This document shows positions 1 to 7,902 of a DNA stretch of 37,812 bases, piece by piece. Position 1 is the stretch's first letter. Each line of letters opens with the position of its first letter. This DNA comes from Coxiellaceae bacterium UBA6002 (GTDB lineage Bacteria; Pseudomonadota; Gammaproteobacteria; UBA6002): the NCBI GenBank assembly GCA_002429595.1, contig DJAM01000022.1:1-37812 (forward strand), written 5' to 3'. The notes under the pieces are model-generated. The model saw only the letters and a list, made by a program, of their open reading frames with translations. It ran no database searches and was not told where the DNA came from. The translations under genes and the position numbers were made by a program.

Positions 1-10
1 CCTTCGCGGG

Positions 11-56
11 AATGACAGACTAGCAAGAATGACAAACTAGCAAGAATGACAAATAG
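11..56. repeat. Short tandem repeat, period 17
   Basis: Two near-identical 17-base units (11-27 and 28-44, one difference) read AATGACARACTAGCAAG and are followed by a partial third unit. The first unit follows GCGGG, so the array seems to have grown from the half-palindrome (CGGGAATGAC) of the dispersed REP-like repeat seen elsewhere in the window. The most upstream in-frame ATG of the following gene (46) lies in the partial third unit, which argues against it being the true start. Confidence 0.75.
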
Positions 57-111
57 AGAAAAAACAATATTCAGCCACGAAGCTGAAAAACTAAAACAAA
101 CGAGGTTGTTT

Positions 112-846
112 GTGATTCGTCTTTTGATTCTGACCATGGTTTTGGTCTTAGCAGGATGTGCCTCCACATTGCCAGCACCCAGGAATAAAGAAAATCTGGG
201 AGCAATCTTCAATGAATATCCTCAATGGTATAAAGCTGCAAAAAAATGCGAACGTAAATGGGGTGTGCCTGTTAATGTTCAAATGGCTATTATTTATTAT
301 GAATCTGCCTTCAAAGGTGACGCTCGCCCACCTTGCAAAAAGTTTTGCGGAATCCCGACGTGGGAACATATTTCTTCGGCTTATGGTTACGCACAGGCTT
401 TGGATGGAACATGGGAAGATTATTTATCATGCTGCAGCCCATGGTTTGCAAAAAGAAATAAATTCGAATCAGCAACTGATTTTATAGGATGGTATAGTTC
501 TCAAGCCCGCCAACGCTTAGGTATTTCTTCAGATGACTCTTACAATTTATATTTAGCTTATCACGAAGGACTAGCTGGCTATCAACGTCAAAGCTATTTA
601 AAGAAACCTTGGCTTATGAATTATGCTCGAAAAGTAGCTGTTAAATCAGTACTGTTTCAAAATCAACTAGCGTACTTAGAAAACCCATATGATTATTGTC
701 CAATGTCGGTTAGCGTTCCTGCGCCGATGTCAATGCCCATTCCAGTCCCATCACCACAGGAAAACTCGCAAACTCAGGAACTTGATCTTCCTGCAATCAT
801 GACTTGCAATTCCAATGAAGAAAAAGATCCAGAAATGAACATGTAA
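112..846 (+). CDS. Lipoprotein with lysozyme-like (SLT-type) domain
   Basis: A probable peptidoglycan-acting or peptidoglycan-binding lipoprotein. I chose the GTG at 112, preceded by CGAGG at 101-105. It gives a compact lipoprotein signal (MIRLLILTMVLVLAGC) with lipobox LAGC and acylated Cys at residue 16. The alternative ATG at 46 would add 22 charged residues and sits in a repeat array. The mature part contains a soluble-transglycosylase-like core: the helix AIIYYESAF carries the presumed catalytic Glu (about residue 64 from the GTG), followed by an AYGYAQALDGTW segment and a LAYHEG segment resembling later SLT motifs. Several Cys pairs suggest disulfides. The tail is rich in Pro, Met and Ser. 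It converges on the diguanylate cyclase gene. The SLT assignment is by motif only; the substrate is unknown. Confidence 0.7.
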   Translation: MIRLLILTMVLVLAGCASTLPAPRNKENLGAIFNEYPQWYKAAKKCERKWGVPVNVQMAIIYYESAFKGDARPPCKKFCGIPTWEHISSAYGYAQALDGTWEDYLSCCSPWFAKRNKFESATDFIGWYSSQARQRLGISSDDSYNLYLAYHEGLAGYQRQSYLKKPWLMNYARKVAVKSVLFQNQLAYLENPYDYCPMSVSVPAPMSMPIPVPSPQENSQTQELDLPAIMTCNSNEEKDPEMNM

Positions 847-848
847 TA

Positions 849-2465
849 TTATTCTTGAATAATAAAACAGTTTCTACCCGCTTCTTTTGCCCGATATAAG
901 CCTTTATCTGCGGCTAGAATAATATCTTTACTAGTTTTATAGGGTAAGCAGCTGGCAATGCCGGCGCTGAATGTCACTATTAGATTTGAGTTTGCAATAA
1001 TGCGGTTTTCTTTGGAGCACAGTTTTTTTAAATCTTTGCAAAGATCTAGAGCTTCTTTTGCTGTGGTGTTTGGAAGTAATAGTGCAAATTCTTCGCCACC
1101 GTAGCGACCGATAATGTCAGAATGTCTGAGACGTTGTTGGAGTATTAATGCAAATGATTTTAAGACTTGGTTGCCAACAATATGTCCGTAGGTGTCATTG
1201 ATTTTTTTGAAATGATCTAAATCTAGCATAACAAAAGTAAAAGTTTCATTATTACGTTGGGCACGTAGTAGATTTGATTCAAGTTGGTTTAGCAGCGAGG
1301 TAAAGTTGTATAATCCAGTTAGGCTGTCTTTTAACACTAAATTTCGTAAACCTCGATAACGTTCAGCGCGATTTCTAACAGACCAAATTAAATATTCCGG
1401 GCTAACTGGTTTGGTAATAAAATCGTCGCCACCTAAACTCATTGCTTGGAGTTGTTTAGTTTTATCCTCTTCTGAAGACAAGAATACGATAGGAATGCTC
1501 TCGTACGCTGTTTGCAGCCTTAATATAGCTGCTAACTCCAACCCTGAAATTTTTGGCATATAAAGATCGGTTAAAATAAGCTCTGGCTTAAAAGAGATAA
1601 GGGCTTTATCAATATCCAATGGATTAGTGAGCACTAAAGTTGCCATGCCTGCTTGTTGTAAAATCGTTGCGAAATAATCTGCAAGACTCAGTGAGTCTTC
1701 GACAATTAAAATTCGATACGGGTCTTCAAATGCGTTTAAAATTTGATTGAGCTTCTCAGATAGCAGTGTGATATCAAGCGGTTTGGTAAAATATGAGCGA
1801 GAGCCAAGACGAACGGCTTCAAGTTGCGATTCCAACGAATTTATTTCAGAGATAGCAATGATCGGAATGTAATCATAATCATGAATGTGTTTTAAAAGCA
1901 TTGCTTTGTCAGAAGGGCCCAAGGAAGCCAAATCAATAATTATTGCTGTTGGTATTTTATCCTGTAATTTTTGAAATAATGCTTCTGAGTCTTCAAACAC
2001 TTCAATTTCACAATTGTAACGGCAGAGTAATTTTTTGATTTCTTTTCTATCAGGAGTGTTTTTTACCAAAAAATAGAACAAACGAGATTTTTGTTGACTG
2101 ATTTTGCGGTGTTCTTGTATCGAGTTTATCTTGGCTGCAGTATGTTCGGGGGTTTTAGTAAATTCTTTGAGTTTCGCGACAACCTGATCAATGTGTTCGC
2201 ACTGTCGAGCATCGGGATATCTGTTTTTGTGTTTTTTTAATAGTTCGACTAATGTTCGTGCACTTTTACTAAGCTGTTGAAAGCCATATGTTCCTGCAGA
2301 ACCAGTAAGATTATGAGCTTCGCGATAAAGATCATCCCAAGTGTCATCATTCCAATCTGTCTTAAGTTTTAGCCAGTATTTCTGGATAGTATTAATCTTT
2401 GTGGGTAGCTTTTTGGTATACTCAACGGTTAATTCTTGTATTCTTGCATGAATGTTATTTGTCAC
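849..2465 (-). CDS. Diguanylate cyclase, HPt-REC-REC-GGDEF (PleD-like)
   Basis: Makes c-di-GMP from GTP under phosphorelay control. Domain order, numbered from the GTG at 2465: an HPt domain (about 1-105) with phospho-acceptor His51 in AHNLTGSAGTYGF; a receiver-like domain (about 128-245) that keeps an Asp (178) but lacks the acidic pair; a good receiver (about 250-375) with Asp300 and Lys in ITKP; and a GGDEF domain (about 380-538) with signature RYGGEEF (GGEEF 456-460). Motif RHSD (447-450) fits the RxxD product-inhibition site. An in-frame ATG at 2516 exists, but the GTG gives an 11-base overlap (GTGACAAATAA) with the upstream regulator and has GGA before it. Apart from the HPt, the layout matches PleD. 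It is the last gene of a three-gene operon. Confidence 0.88.
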   Translation of the reverse strand: MTNNIHARIQELTVEYTKKLPTKINTIQKYWLKLKTDWNDDTWDDLYREAHNLTGSAGTYGFQQLSKSARTLVELLKKHKNRYPDARQCEHIDQVVAKLKEFTKTPEHTAAKINSIQEHRKISQQKSRLFYFLVKNTPDRKEIKKLLCRYNCEIEVFEDSEALFQKLQDKIPTAIIIDLASLGPSDKAMLLKHIHDYDYIPIIAISEINSLESQLEAVRLGSRSYFTKPLDITLLSEKLNQILNAFEDPYRILIVEDSLSLADYFATILQQAGMATLVLTNPLDIDKALISFKPELILTDLYMPKISGLELAAILRLQTAYESIPIVFLSSEEDKTKQLQAMSLGGDDFITKPVSPEYLIWSVRNRAERYRGLRNLVLKDSLTGLYNFTSLLNQLESNLLRAQRNNETFTFVMLDLDHFKKINDTYGHIVGNQVLKSFALILQQRLRHSDIIGRYGGEEFALLLPNTTAKEALDLCKDLKKLCSKENRIIANSNLIVTFSAGIASCLPYKTSKDIILAADKGLYRAKEAGRNCFIIQE

Positions 2466-2844
2466 TTTTTCGTTTCCAACATTCTTGTAAAGTTTCTGGC
2501 AAAGACATTGGGTCAAAAGGTTTGGTGATCACATCTAACACACCCATTTTACGATACTGTGCAATTTCATTGGTTTGCGCTTTCGCAGTCATAAAAATAA
2601 CAGGTATATGGGCTAGTGAATCTATCTTTCGTAAAGCTTGTAAGGTTGTTGGACCGTCCATGCCAGGCATCATTACATCGAGTAAAAGTAAATCCGGAGA
2701 AAAAGCTTCAGCTTCTTTTAAGGCTTCTTGACCGGAGCTGCAGCATTTGACGGTGAACTTTCCAATATCTTTGAGCGCTAAAAGAGCAACTGTTTGGATA
2801 TCTGGTTCATCTTCCACATACAGAATTCGTTTAAGCTTCGACAT
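2455..2844 (-). CDS. CheY-like single-domain response regulator
   Basis: A 129-residue receiver with no output domain. Visible features are the acidic pair Glu11/Asp12 (YVEDEPD), the phospho-acceptor Asp56 in LLLLDVMMPGMDGP, Thr in FMTAKA and Lys108 in ITKPFDP, so all residues needed for phosphorylation are present. Its start overlaps the end of the upstream hybrid kinase by 14 bases and its end overlaps the downstream cyclase, which indicates translational coupling. It is probably a phosphate shuttle or diffusible partner between the kinase and the HPt domain of the cyclase. That role is inferred from gene order only. Confidence 0.9.
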   Translation of the reverse strand: MSKLKRILYVEDEPDIQTVALLALKDIGKFTVKCCSSGQEALKEAEAFSPDLLLLDVMMPGMDGPTTLQALRKIDSLAHIPVIFMTAKAQTNEIAQYRKMGVLDVITKPFDPMSLPETLQECWKRKSDK

Positions 2845-5449
2845 GTGTATCTCCTATTTTATTGATTGCTGCTTTGATGGCATTTAGGAGATCATAGTCG
2901 GTGGTCCTAGATTTTGTTAAAGCGGAAGTGACATATTTTATATAATCATTTGGTAGCTCGAATGCTGAAAACACAATAACGGGAATATGTTGTCGACATA
3001 AAAATGGTAATAACTCTGTACCTGAGCCATCTGGCAAAATTAAATCTAACAAAACTATATCGAATTTTTCTGAGTCTAAAAACTTTTTTGCTTCATGCAA
3101 GGTGCTGGCTGATTTCATTTCAACTTCATCGTGCAGCATTTTTGCTATGACCTTTGAAAGATCAGAGTCATCTTCAATATGCAAAAGATAAGGTTTTTTT
3201 GGTTTGAGTTTTTGTTTGATATTTTGAATTGCGCTATTAAGTTGTTTTGCATCGACAGGTTTGTAGAGCCAATCAATAATATTGATGGCATCTCCATTTA
3301 GCAATTTCTTTTTATTTCCTATCTTGCCTGAAATAATGATGATAGGGAGTTTGTCAAATTTGTTATCCTTGCGAAGTGACTGCACTAATGATATTCCGTC
3401 ACCATCCGGAAAAATTAAATCTAACGTTAGCGCGTCATAGTTTTTATTCGCTAACTTTTCTTTTGCTTCTGAAAGCGTATAAGCTGTGTCAACATTAAAA
3501 CCATTATTAGTTAAGATAATATCTAAAAGGCTGGCAATGTCACGATCATCCTCGCAAATTAGAATCCTTGGAGCAACTTTTACTTTTCTAGTAACGTTAA
3601 GCGTTTCATGCCAGATGGGAAGAGTGAAATAGAACGTTGTTCCTACATTTTGTTGCGTAGTGAAATTGATGGTGCCTCCCATTTTTTCAATTATCGCCTT
3701 GCTAATACTTAATCCTAGTCCTGTTCCCCCTTGTTTGCGCATTGAAGAAGAGTCTGCTTGCGCGAATTTCCCAAACATATGAGATTTAAATTCTTCTGGT
3801 ATACCTTTGCCCCGATCTGAAACTGAAATTTCAATTTGTTGATCTTGCATTTTGACTTCAATATCGACGGAGCTCTCTGGTGGTGAGAATTTTACGGCAT
3901 TAGAGATTAGATTGGTGATTACTTGGGTCAACCTATCTTGATCGATGTTAACTTGTACATCAGGAATCTTCCCTTGAAGTTTGATTGCTATTTGAGTTTT
4001 TTCGCTAAGACCTTGGTTTATTTCGATTGCATGGTTAATCACTTCTGTAAGCGAAGTGGGCTGCATATTAAAAGTCATTTTACCTGCTTCGATTTTTTCG
4101 ATATCTAATATGTCATTTATCAATCGAATCAACCGCTCGCAATTGCTATGAGCAATTTGTATCAGGTTTTGAGTTTTATCATTGGGTTCACCTACTGCGC
4201 CTCCCAAAATTAGACCTAATGACCCTCTAATTGAGGTTAACGGAGTGCGAAGCTCATGACTTACAGTCGAAATAAATTCATTTTTCATTTGTTCCATGCG
4301 AGCGCGCTCTGTGATATCGTGTATCACAATAACTGCCCCTAATTTCTTGCCCGCGGCATTGCTAATCGGCTGTCCATTGATCACAACCTGTCGTGCTCCA
4401 TTATAGGGCGTTTTGAGTTTGAAGTGGCTAGAGCGAATAGGCTTAGTTAATGCTCTAAGTAGAGGGTTATATTCGTTAACATTTTTATGATCTTCTTCCA
4501 AAGTTCGAAAATCTAAATAATTTGAAAGGTCTTTGGCATATTGGGGTAATTTTTTTAAATTGTATTTTTTCTGTAAACTGTGATTGATTAAAATAATTTT
4601 TCCTTTTGAATCGCAAGCAATAATACCGTTATCCATATTGTCTAGAATCGCATTAAGGAAATTTTTTTCATTCTGAACTGCACTCATCAGGCTCTGTTTA
4701 AAAGCTGAGGCAACTAGCGCAATTAACAATATACCACCAACAATCCCTGCAATTGAAAATGCCAAGGTAGAAGGTATTAAGCTAGTTTCGGTCATCATCA
4801 TGTGTGGCAATGGAGTAAAAATGGCTGCGGCCATTCCGGTGTAATGCATGCCACAAATCGCCGCACCCATCACTAACGCACTTATCGTTTTAAAGGCTAT
4901 TTGCATGCGGTTAGTGCCTTGGGAGCTTTGGTTAGCTAACCAAAGAGCTGCCATTGCAGCAACAATTGCTATCCCTATAGATAGCAAAAATAAACCTGGC
5001 AAATATCGAATTCGAACATGTCCTTCCATCCCCTGCATACCGAGATAATGCATGGTCACAATCGCAACACCGATCAGGATGCCGCCATAGATCAAGGCAG
5101 TTCGGGTGAAATGTTTTGATTTCAATAAATCTAATGCTAAACCAGAAGCTAATATCGCAACTAATAAGGACAAAACTGTCCAAAAAAGGTTATATTGCAT
5201 TGTCATTGGCATGATGAAGGCGAGCATTCCTATAAAATGCATTGCCCAAATGCCTGCGCCCATTGCAAAAGCTCCACCTAATAACCAGAAGAGGGGTTTT
5301 TTTTCAACCCGCACACGACCAGCTAAATCTAACGCTACATAAGAAGCAAGCACTGCAATGAGATACGATAAGGCCACTAAGCTAAAATCATAGGTACCTT
5401 GGATAGCATCCGAAGGAATTGGTCCAAATATAAAAAAACCTTGTGTCAT
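2831..5449 (-). CDS. MHYT-PAS hybrid sensor histidine kinase with two receivers
   Basis: An inner-membrane sensor of 872 residues. The N-terminal part (about 20-250) is a seven-helix MHYT domain with its three signature motifs MHFIGM (70-75), MHYLGM (133-138) and MHYTGM (201-206), a family proposed to sense oxygen, CO or NO through bound copper. A PAS-like domain (about 262-380) follows. The kinase core has His398 in VSHELRTPL, the N box around Asn517, the G1 box DRGKGIP and the G2 box GGTGLGLSI. Two C-terminal receivers carry Asp677 and Asp802; the first has IICEDD-type acidic residues and WLYKP. There is no HPt in the protein; the operon supplies one in the cyclase, so phosphate can run His, Asp, His, Asp along the operon products. 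The ligand is unknown. Confidence 0.92.
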   Translation of the reverse strand: MTQGFFIFGPIPSDAIQGTYDFSLVALSYLIAVLASYVALDLAGRVRVEKKPLFWLLGGAFAMGAGIWAMHFIGMLAFIMPMTMQYNLFWTVLSLLVAILASGLALDLLKSKHFTRTALIYGGILIGVAIVTMHYLGMQGMEGHVRIRYLPGLFLLSIGIAIVAAMAALWLANQSSQGTNRMQIAFKTISALVMGAAICGMHYTGMAAAIFTPLPHMMMTETSLIPSTLAFSIAGIVGGILLIALVASAFKQSLMSAVQNEKNFLNAILDNMDNGIIACDSKGKIILINHSLQKKYNLKKLPQYAKDLSNYLDFRTLEEDHKNVNEYNPLLRALTKPIRSSHFKLKTPYNGARQVVINGQPISNAAGKKLGAVIVIHDITERARMEQMKNEFISTVSHELRTPLTSIRGSLGLILGGAVGEPNDKTQNLIQIAHSNCERLIRLINDILDIEKIEAGKMTFNMQPTSLTEVINHAIEINQGLSEKTQIAIKLQGKIPDVQVNIDQDRLTQVITNLISNAVKFSPPESSVDIEVKMQDQQIEISVSDRGKGIPEEFKSHMFGKFAQADSSSMRKQGGTGLGLSISKAIIEKMGGTINFTTQQNVGTTFYFTLPIWHETLNVTRKVKVAPRILICEDDRDIASLLDIILTNNGFNVDTAYTLSEAKEKLANKNYDALTLDLIFPDGDGISLVQSLRKDNKFDKLPIIIISGKIGNKKKLLNGDAINIIDWLYKPVDAKQLNSAIQNIKQKLKPKKPYLLHIEDDSDLSKVIAKMLHDEVEMKSASTLHEAKKFLDSEKFDIVLLDLILPDGSGTELLPFLCRQHIPVIVFSAFELPNDYIKYVTSALTKSRTTDYDLLNAIKAAINKIGDTHVEA

Positions 5450-5595
5450 TTACCATTCCTTTAATCTTCGTTGTTTAGAGTTTGTTCCTGTGTGCTTTAA
5501 TTTTTTTTTGGCAAACTTCCTATAAATGTAGGTCATCCAGCCTGATATTTCATGTGCTTAGCTGCCACCAATTCTTTTTTAAAGACCATAGTTAC

Positions 5596-5624
5596 TTGCA
5601 TCATTTGTGCTATTGTAGTAGTAT
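5596..5624 (+). promoter_or_regulatory. Candidate promoter of the histidine operon
   Basis: A weak -35 (TTGCAT, 5596-5601) and a -10 (TAGTAT, 5619-5624) are 17 bases apart, about 30 bases before the start of the TrpR-family regulator gene. Both boxes are imperfect. Support comes mainly from position and from the palindrome that covers the -10. Confidence 0.4.
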
Positions 5625-5633
5625 GCTATTACA
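5614..5633. promoter_or_regulatory. Candidate operator for the TrpR/YerC-type regulator
   Basis: An imperfect 20-base palindrome, TGTAGTAGTATGCTATTACA, in which 16 of 20 positions are symmetric (half-sites TGTAGTAG and CTATTACA). It covers the candidate -10 box and ends 22 bases before the regulator's start codon, a position suited to autorepression of the regulator-his operon. TrpR-family operators are palindromes of this size; the specific match is inferred. Confidence 0.45.
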
Positions 5634-5655
5634 TTACAACAATGAGGAACTAATC

Positions 5656-6009
5656 ATGCATAAAGCGCAAGCAACGGAGGGAGAGCATTTAGCTTTATAT
5701 AGAGCTATTTTGACTTTGAAAAATGAAGCGGAGGCCGCCCAGTTTTTTAATGATCTTTGTACTCCAGCTGAGTTACAGGATATGTCCGATAGATGGCAAG
5801 TATTGGTCCCTCTAACTCAGAATCTACCGTATCGAAAAATACATGACATGACAGGTGTCAGTGTAACGACGATCGGTCGAGTAGCAAGATCATTAAAATA
5901 CGGAACAGGCGGCTATAACTTGGTTCTAAAAAGAGTATTGAGTAAAGAAAATGGCCGGCAAAAAGTATTTGACAGTCGCCATACAAAAAAGTGGGCGACT
6001 AAACAGTGA
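5656..6009 (+). CDS. TrpR/YerC/YecD-family regulator of the his operon
   Basis: A 117-residue DNA-binding protein with a TrpR-like helical fold. Recognisable segments are FFNDLCTPAELQDMSDRW, then the helix-turn-helix region YRKIHDMTGVSVTTIGRVARSL and the family-typical YGTGGYNLVL. The start is the ATG at 5656, preceded by GAGGA (5644-5648); the open frame continues upstream without family similarity. The gene overlaps hisG by 59 bases, so the two are almost certainly cotranscribed. In some other gammaproteobacteria a regulator of this family lies beside the histidine genes and has been proposed to control them (HisR). Here context and the palindrome support the same role, with histidine as likely co-repressor (inference). 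Confidence 0.8.
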   Translation: MHKAQATEGEHLALYRAILTLKNEAEAAQFFNDLCTPAELQDMSDRWQVLVPLTQNLPYRKIHDMTGVSVTTIGRVARSLKYGTGGYNLVLKRVLSKENGRQKVFDSRHTKKWATKQ

Positions 6010-6610
6010 TTCTCTGCAATTTCTAGGTGAGTGTGGTTTACCCATTAATCCTGATTGTAAACTTTACGATCGTCAAAAAAATTCAAAAGTAGATCTTGTT
6101 TGTGTACGAGATGATGACATCCCACGGTTAGTGGCAGAGCAGATATGCGATGTCGGAATCGTTGGTAAAAATGTTTTTTTAGAACGAAAAATTGCTTACG
6201 AAAGCAACGTCGCATCGAAGGTGAAAAATTTTGAAATTATCAGGACCTTGGGTTTTGGTGCTTGCCGCTTGAGCTTTGCGGTGCCGAATAACTTTAGTTT
6301 TGAGAATTTGACTGATCTCAATGGCAAAAAAATAGCTACTTCCTATCCCTACCTTCTTAAGAAATTTCTCGTAGAAAATTGTATCAATGCTGAAATAGTT
6401 TATTTATCTGGCTCTGTCGAAATTGCGCCAAAATTAAAATTAGCAGATCTCGTTTGTGATTTAGTCGCTACGGGCAAGACCTTGGCTGAACACGATTTGC
6501 GTGAGGTTTGTTGTCTTCTTAATAGTGAAGCTATTCTATTTAAAGCGTCAACTTTGTGTAGTCAAAAGCAGTTGATTTTAGATTCCTTATTAGGACAAGG
6601 AGTGAAGTAA
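5951..6610 (+). CDS. hisG: ATP phosphoribosyltransferase, catalytic domains only
   Basis: Catalyses the first, committed step of histidine synthesis, joining ATP and PRPP. It is 219 residues long. The sequence follows the long (E. coli type) HisG closely: AIQKSGRL at the start, VRDDDIP, the LxFGxCRLSFAVP segment, IATSYPYLLKKFL, and the PRPP-binding SGSVEIAPKLKLADLVCDLV. E. coli HisG is about 299 residues. This protein stops where the C-terminal ACT-like regulatory domain would begin, so the feedback-inhibition domain appears to be missing. Short HisG proteins usually need HisZ for function and regulation; no hisZ is in this window. It overlaps the regulator upstream and abuts hisD with no gap. 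Confidence 0.9.
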   Translation: MAGKKYLTVAIQKSGRLNSDSLQFLGECGLPINPDCKLYDRQKNSKVDLVCVRDDDIPRLVAEQICDVGIVGKNVFLERKIAYESNVASKVKNFEIIRTLGFGACRLSFAVPNNFSFENLTDLNGKKIATSYPYLLKKFLVENCINAEIVYLSGSVEIAPKLKLADLVCDLVATGKTLAEHDLREVCCLLNSEAILFKASTLCSQKQLILDSLLGQGVK

Positions 6611-7897
6611 ATGGATAGAATAATTTGGAATACGTTAACAACTGTAGAGCAACAGACAGTTTTACAAAGACCAACTTTTAAAGAGCAAAAAATATACAAT
6701 GAAGTGTTTGCCATCATTAATGAAGTAAAAAAAAATAGAGATCAGGCTCTAACACATTTCACTAAACTCTTTGATCGAATAGCAATTACCGATTTCAAAA
6801 TCACTTCGCTAGAACTTGAATCTTCAAAATCTAAATTAAGGAAAGAGCGTGTCGCTGCCATCGAATTTGCTTTTGATCGGATATATCGATTTCACAAAGA
6901 ACAATTGCCAAACAATCGAAAAAGAACACTTTCAGAAGGTGTAGTAACTCAAAAACATTATAAACCTATCAAGAAAATTGGGTTATATGTACCAGGAGGT
7001 GTAGCGCCTTTACCTTCGACTGTATTGATGCTAGGTGTGCCAGCGTTAATTGCAGGGTGCTCAGAAAAAATAATTTGCACCCCTCCAAAAGCTGATGGGA
7101 CTGTTGACGAGCATATATTGTTTGCAGCTAAGTTGTGCGGCATTGAAACGATATACAAGCTGGGTGGTGCTCAGGCTATTGCGGCGATGGCTTATGGTAC
7201 TGAAACGATACCTAAAGTTGATAAGATTTTTGGACCTGGCAATGCTTGGGTTACCGCAGCTAAATTAGCTGTGCTTTGCGATCCCTGCGCGGCAAATTGT
7301 GATTTACCTGCTGGCCCTTCTGAATTGCTTATTATTGCAGATAAGTATGCGAATCCGACCTTTATTGCTGCAGATTTATTGGCGCAAACAGAGCATGGTT
7401 CCGATACCCAAGTTTTTTTGGTAACTGATTCTGAAAAATTAGCTGCAGAGGTAACTCGACAGATTGGATTACAGTTAGTCATGCTACGTCGCCAAGAACC
7501 AATGAAGAAGGCTTTGCAAACCAGTAAAATAATTGTAGTCGAAGATTTAACAACTGCCTTTGAAGTAAGTAATACTTATGCTCCCGAACATTTAAGCATC
7601 CAAGTTAAAAATCCGAAGCGATGGTTAGATCTCATAGAAAATGCCGGTGCAGTGTTTTTAGGTCCATGGACCGCACAAGCGATGGGTGATTATGTCATTG
7701 GGAATAATCACGTTTTGCCCACTTACGGTTATGCTAAATCGCAAAGTGCTTTAGGCGTTTACGATTTCATTAAGCAAATCCCCATTCAAAGCGTCAGCAA
7801 AAAAGCATGTAAACAAATTGCGCCAGTTGCAGCTATTTTGGCGGAGCTTGAGCAGCTCGATGCACATGCTAACGCAGTTAATTTGAGAGTGAGGTAA
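6611..7897 (+). CDS. hisD: Histidinol dehydrogenase
   Basis: Carries out the last two steps, histidinol to histidinal to histidine, with NAD and zinc. It is 428 residues, near the usual length. Motifs include GLYVPGG, the NAD-binding KIFGPGNAWVTAAK segment, AGPSELLIIAD, the zinc/substrate region QTEHGSDTQ, the catalytic pair in YAPEHLSIQ, and GNNHVLPTYGYAK near the C-terminus. The ATG directly follows the hisG stop codon, so translation is likely coupled. Confidence 0.96.
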   Translation: MDRIIWNTLTTVEQQTVLQRPTFKEQKIYNEVFAIINEVKKNRDQALTHFTKLFDRIAITDFKITSLELESSKSKLRKERVAAIEFAFDRIYRFHKEQLPNNRKRTLSEGVVTQKHYKPIKKIGLYVPGGVAPLPSTVLMLGVPALIAGCSEKIICTPPKADGTVDEHILFAAKLCGIETIYKLGGAQAIAAMAYGTETIPKVDKIFGPGNAWVTAAKLAVLCDPCAANCDLPAGPSELLIIADKYANPTFIAADLLAQTEHGSDTQVFLVTDSEKLAAEVTRQIGLQLVMLRRQEPMKKALQTSKIIVVEDLTTAFEVSNTYAPEHLSIQVKNPKRWLDLIENAGAVFLGPWTAQAMGDYVIGNNHVLPTYGYAKSQSALGVYDFIKQIPIQSVSKKACKQIAPVAAILAELEQLDAHANAVNLRVR

Positions 7898-7902
7898 GTA
7901 CG

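Noticed and set aside
5482..5655. N-terminal extension of the TrpR-family regulator
   Set aside because: The 58 upstream residues are Phe/Cys/His-rich and non-homologous, and the stretch holds the candidate promoter and operator; the ATG at 5656 has a good ribosome site.
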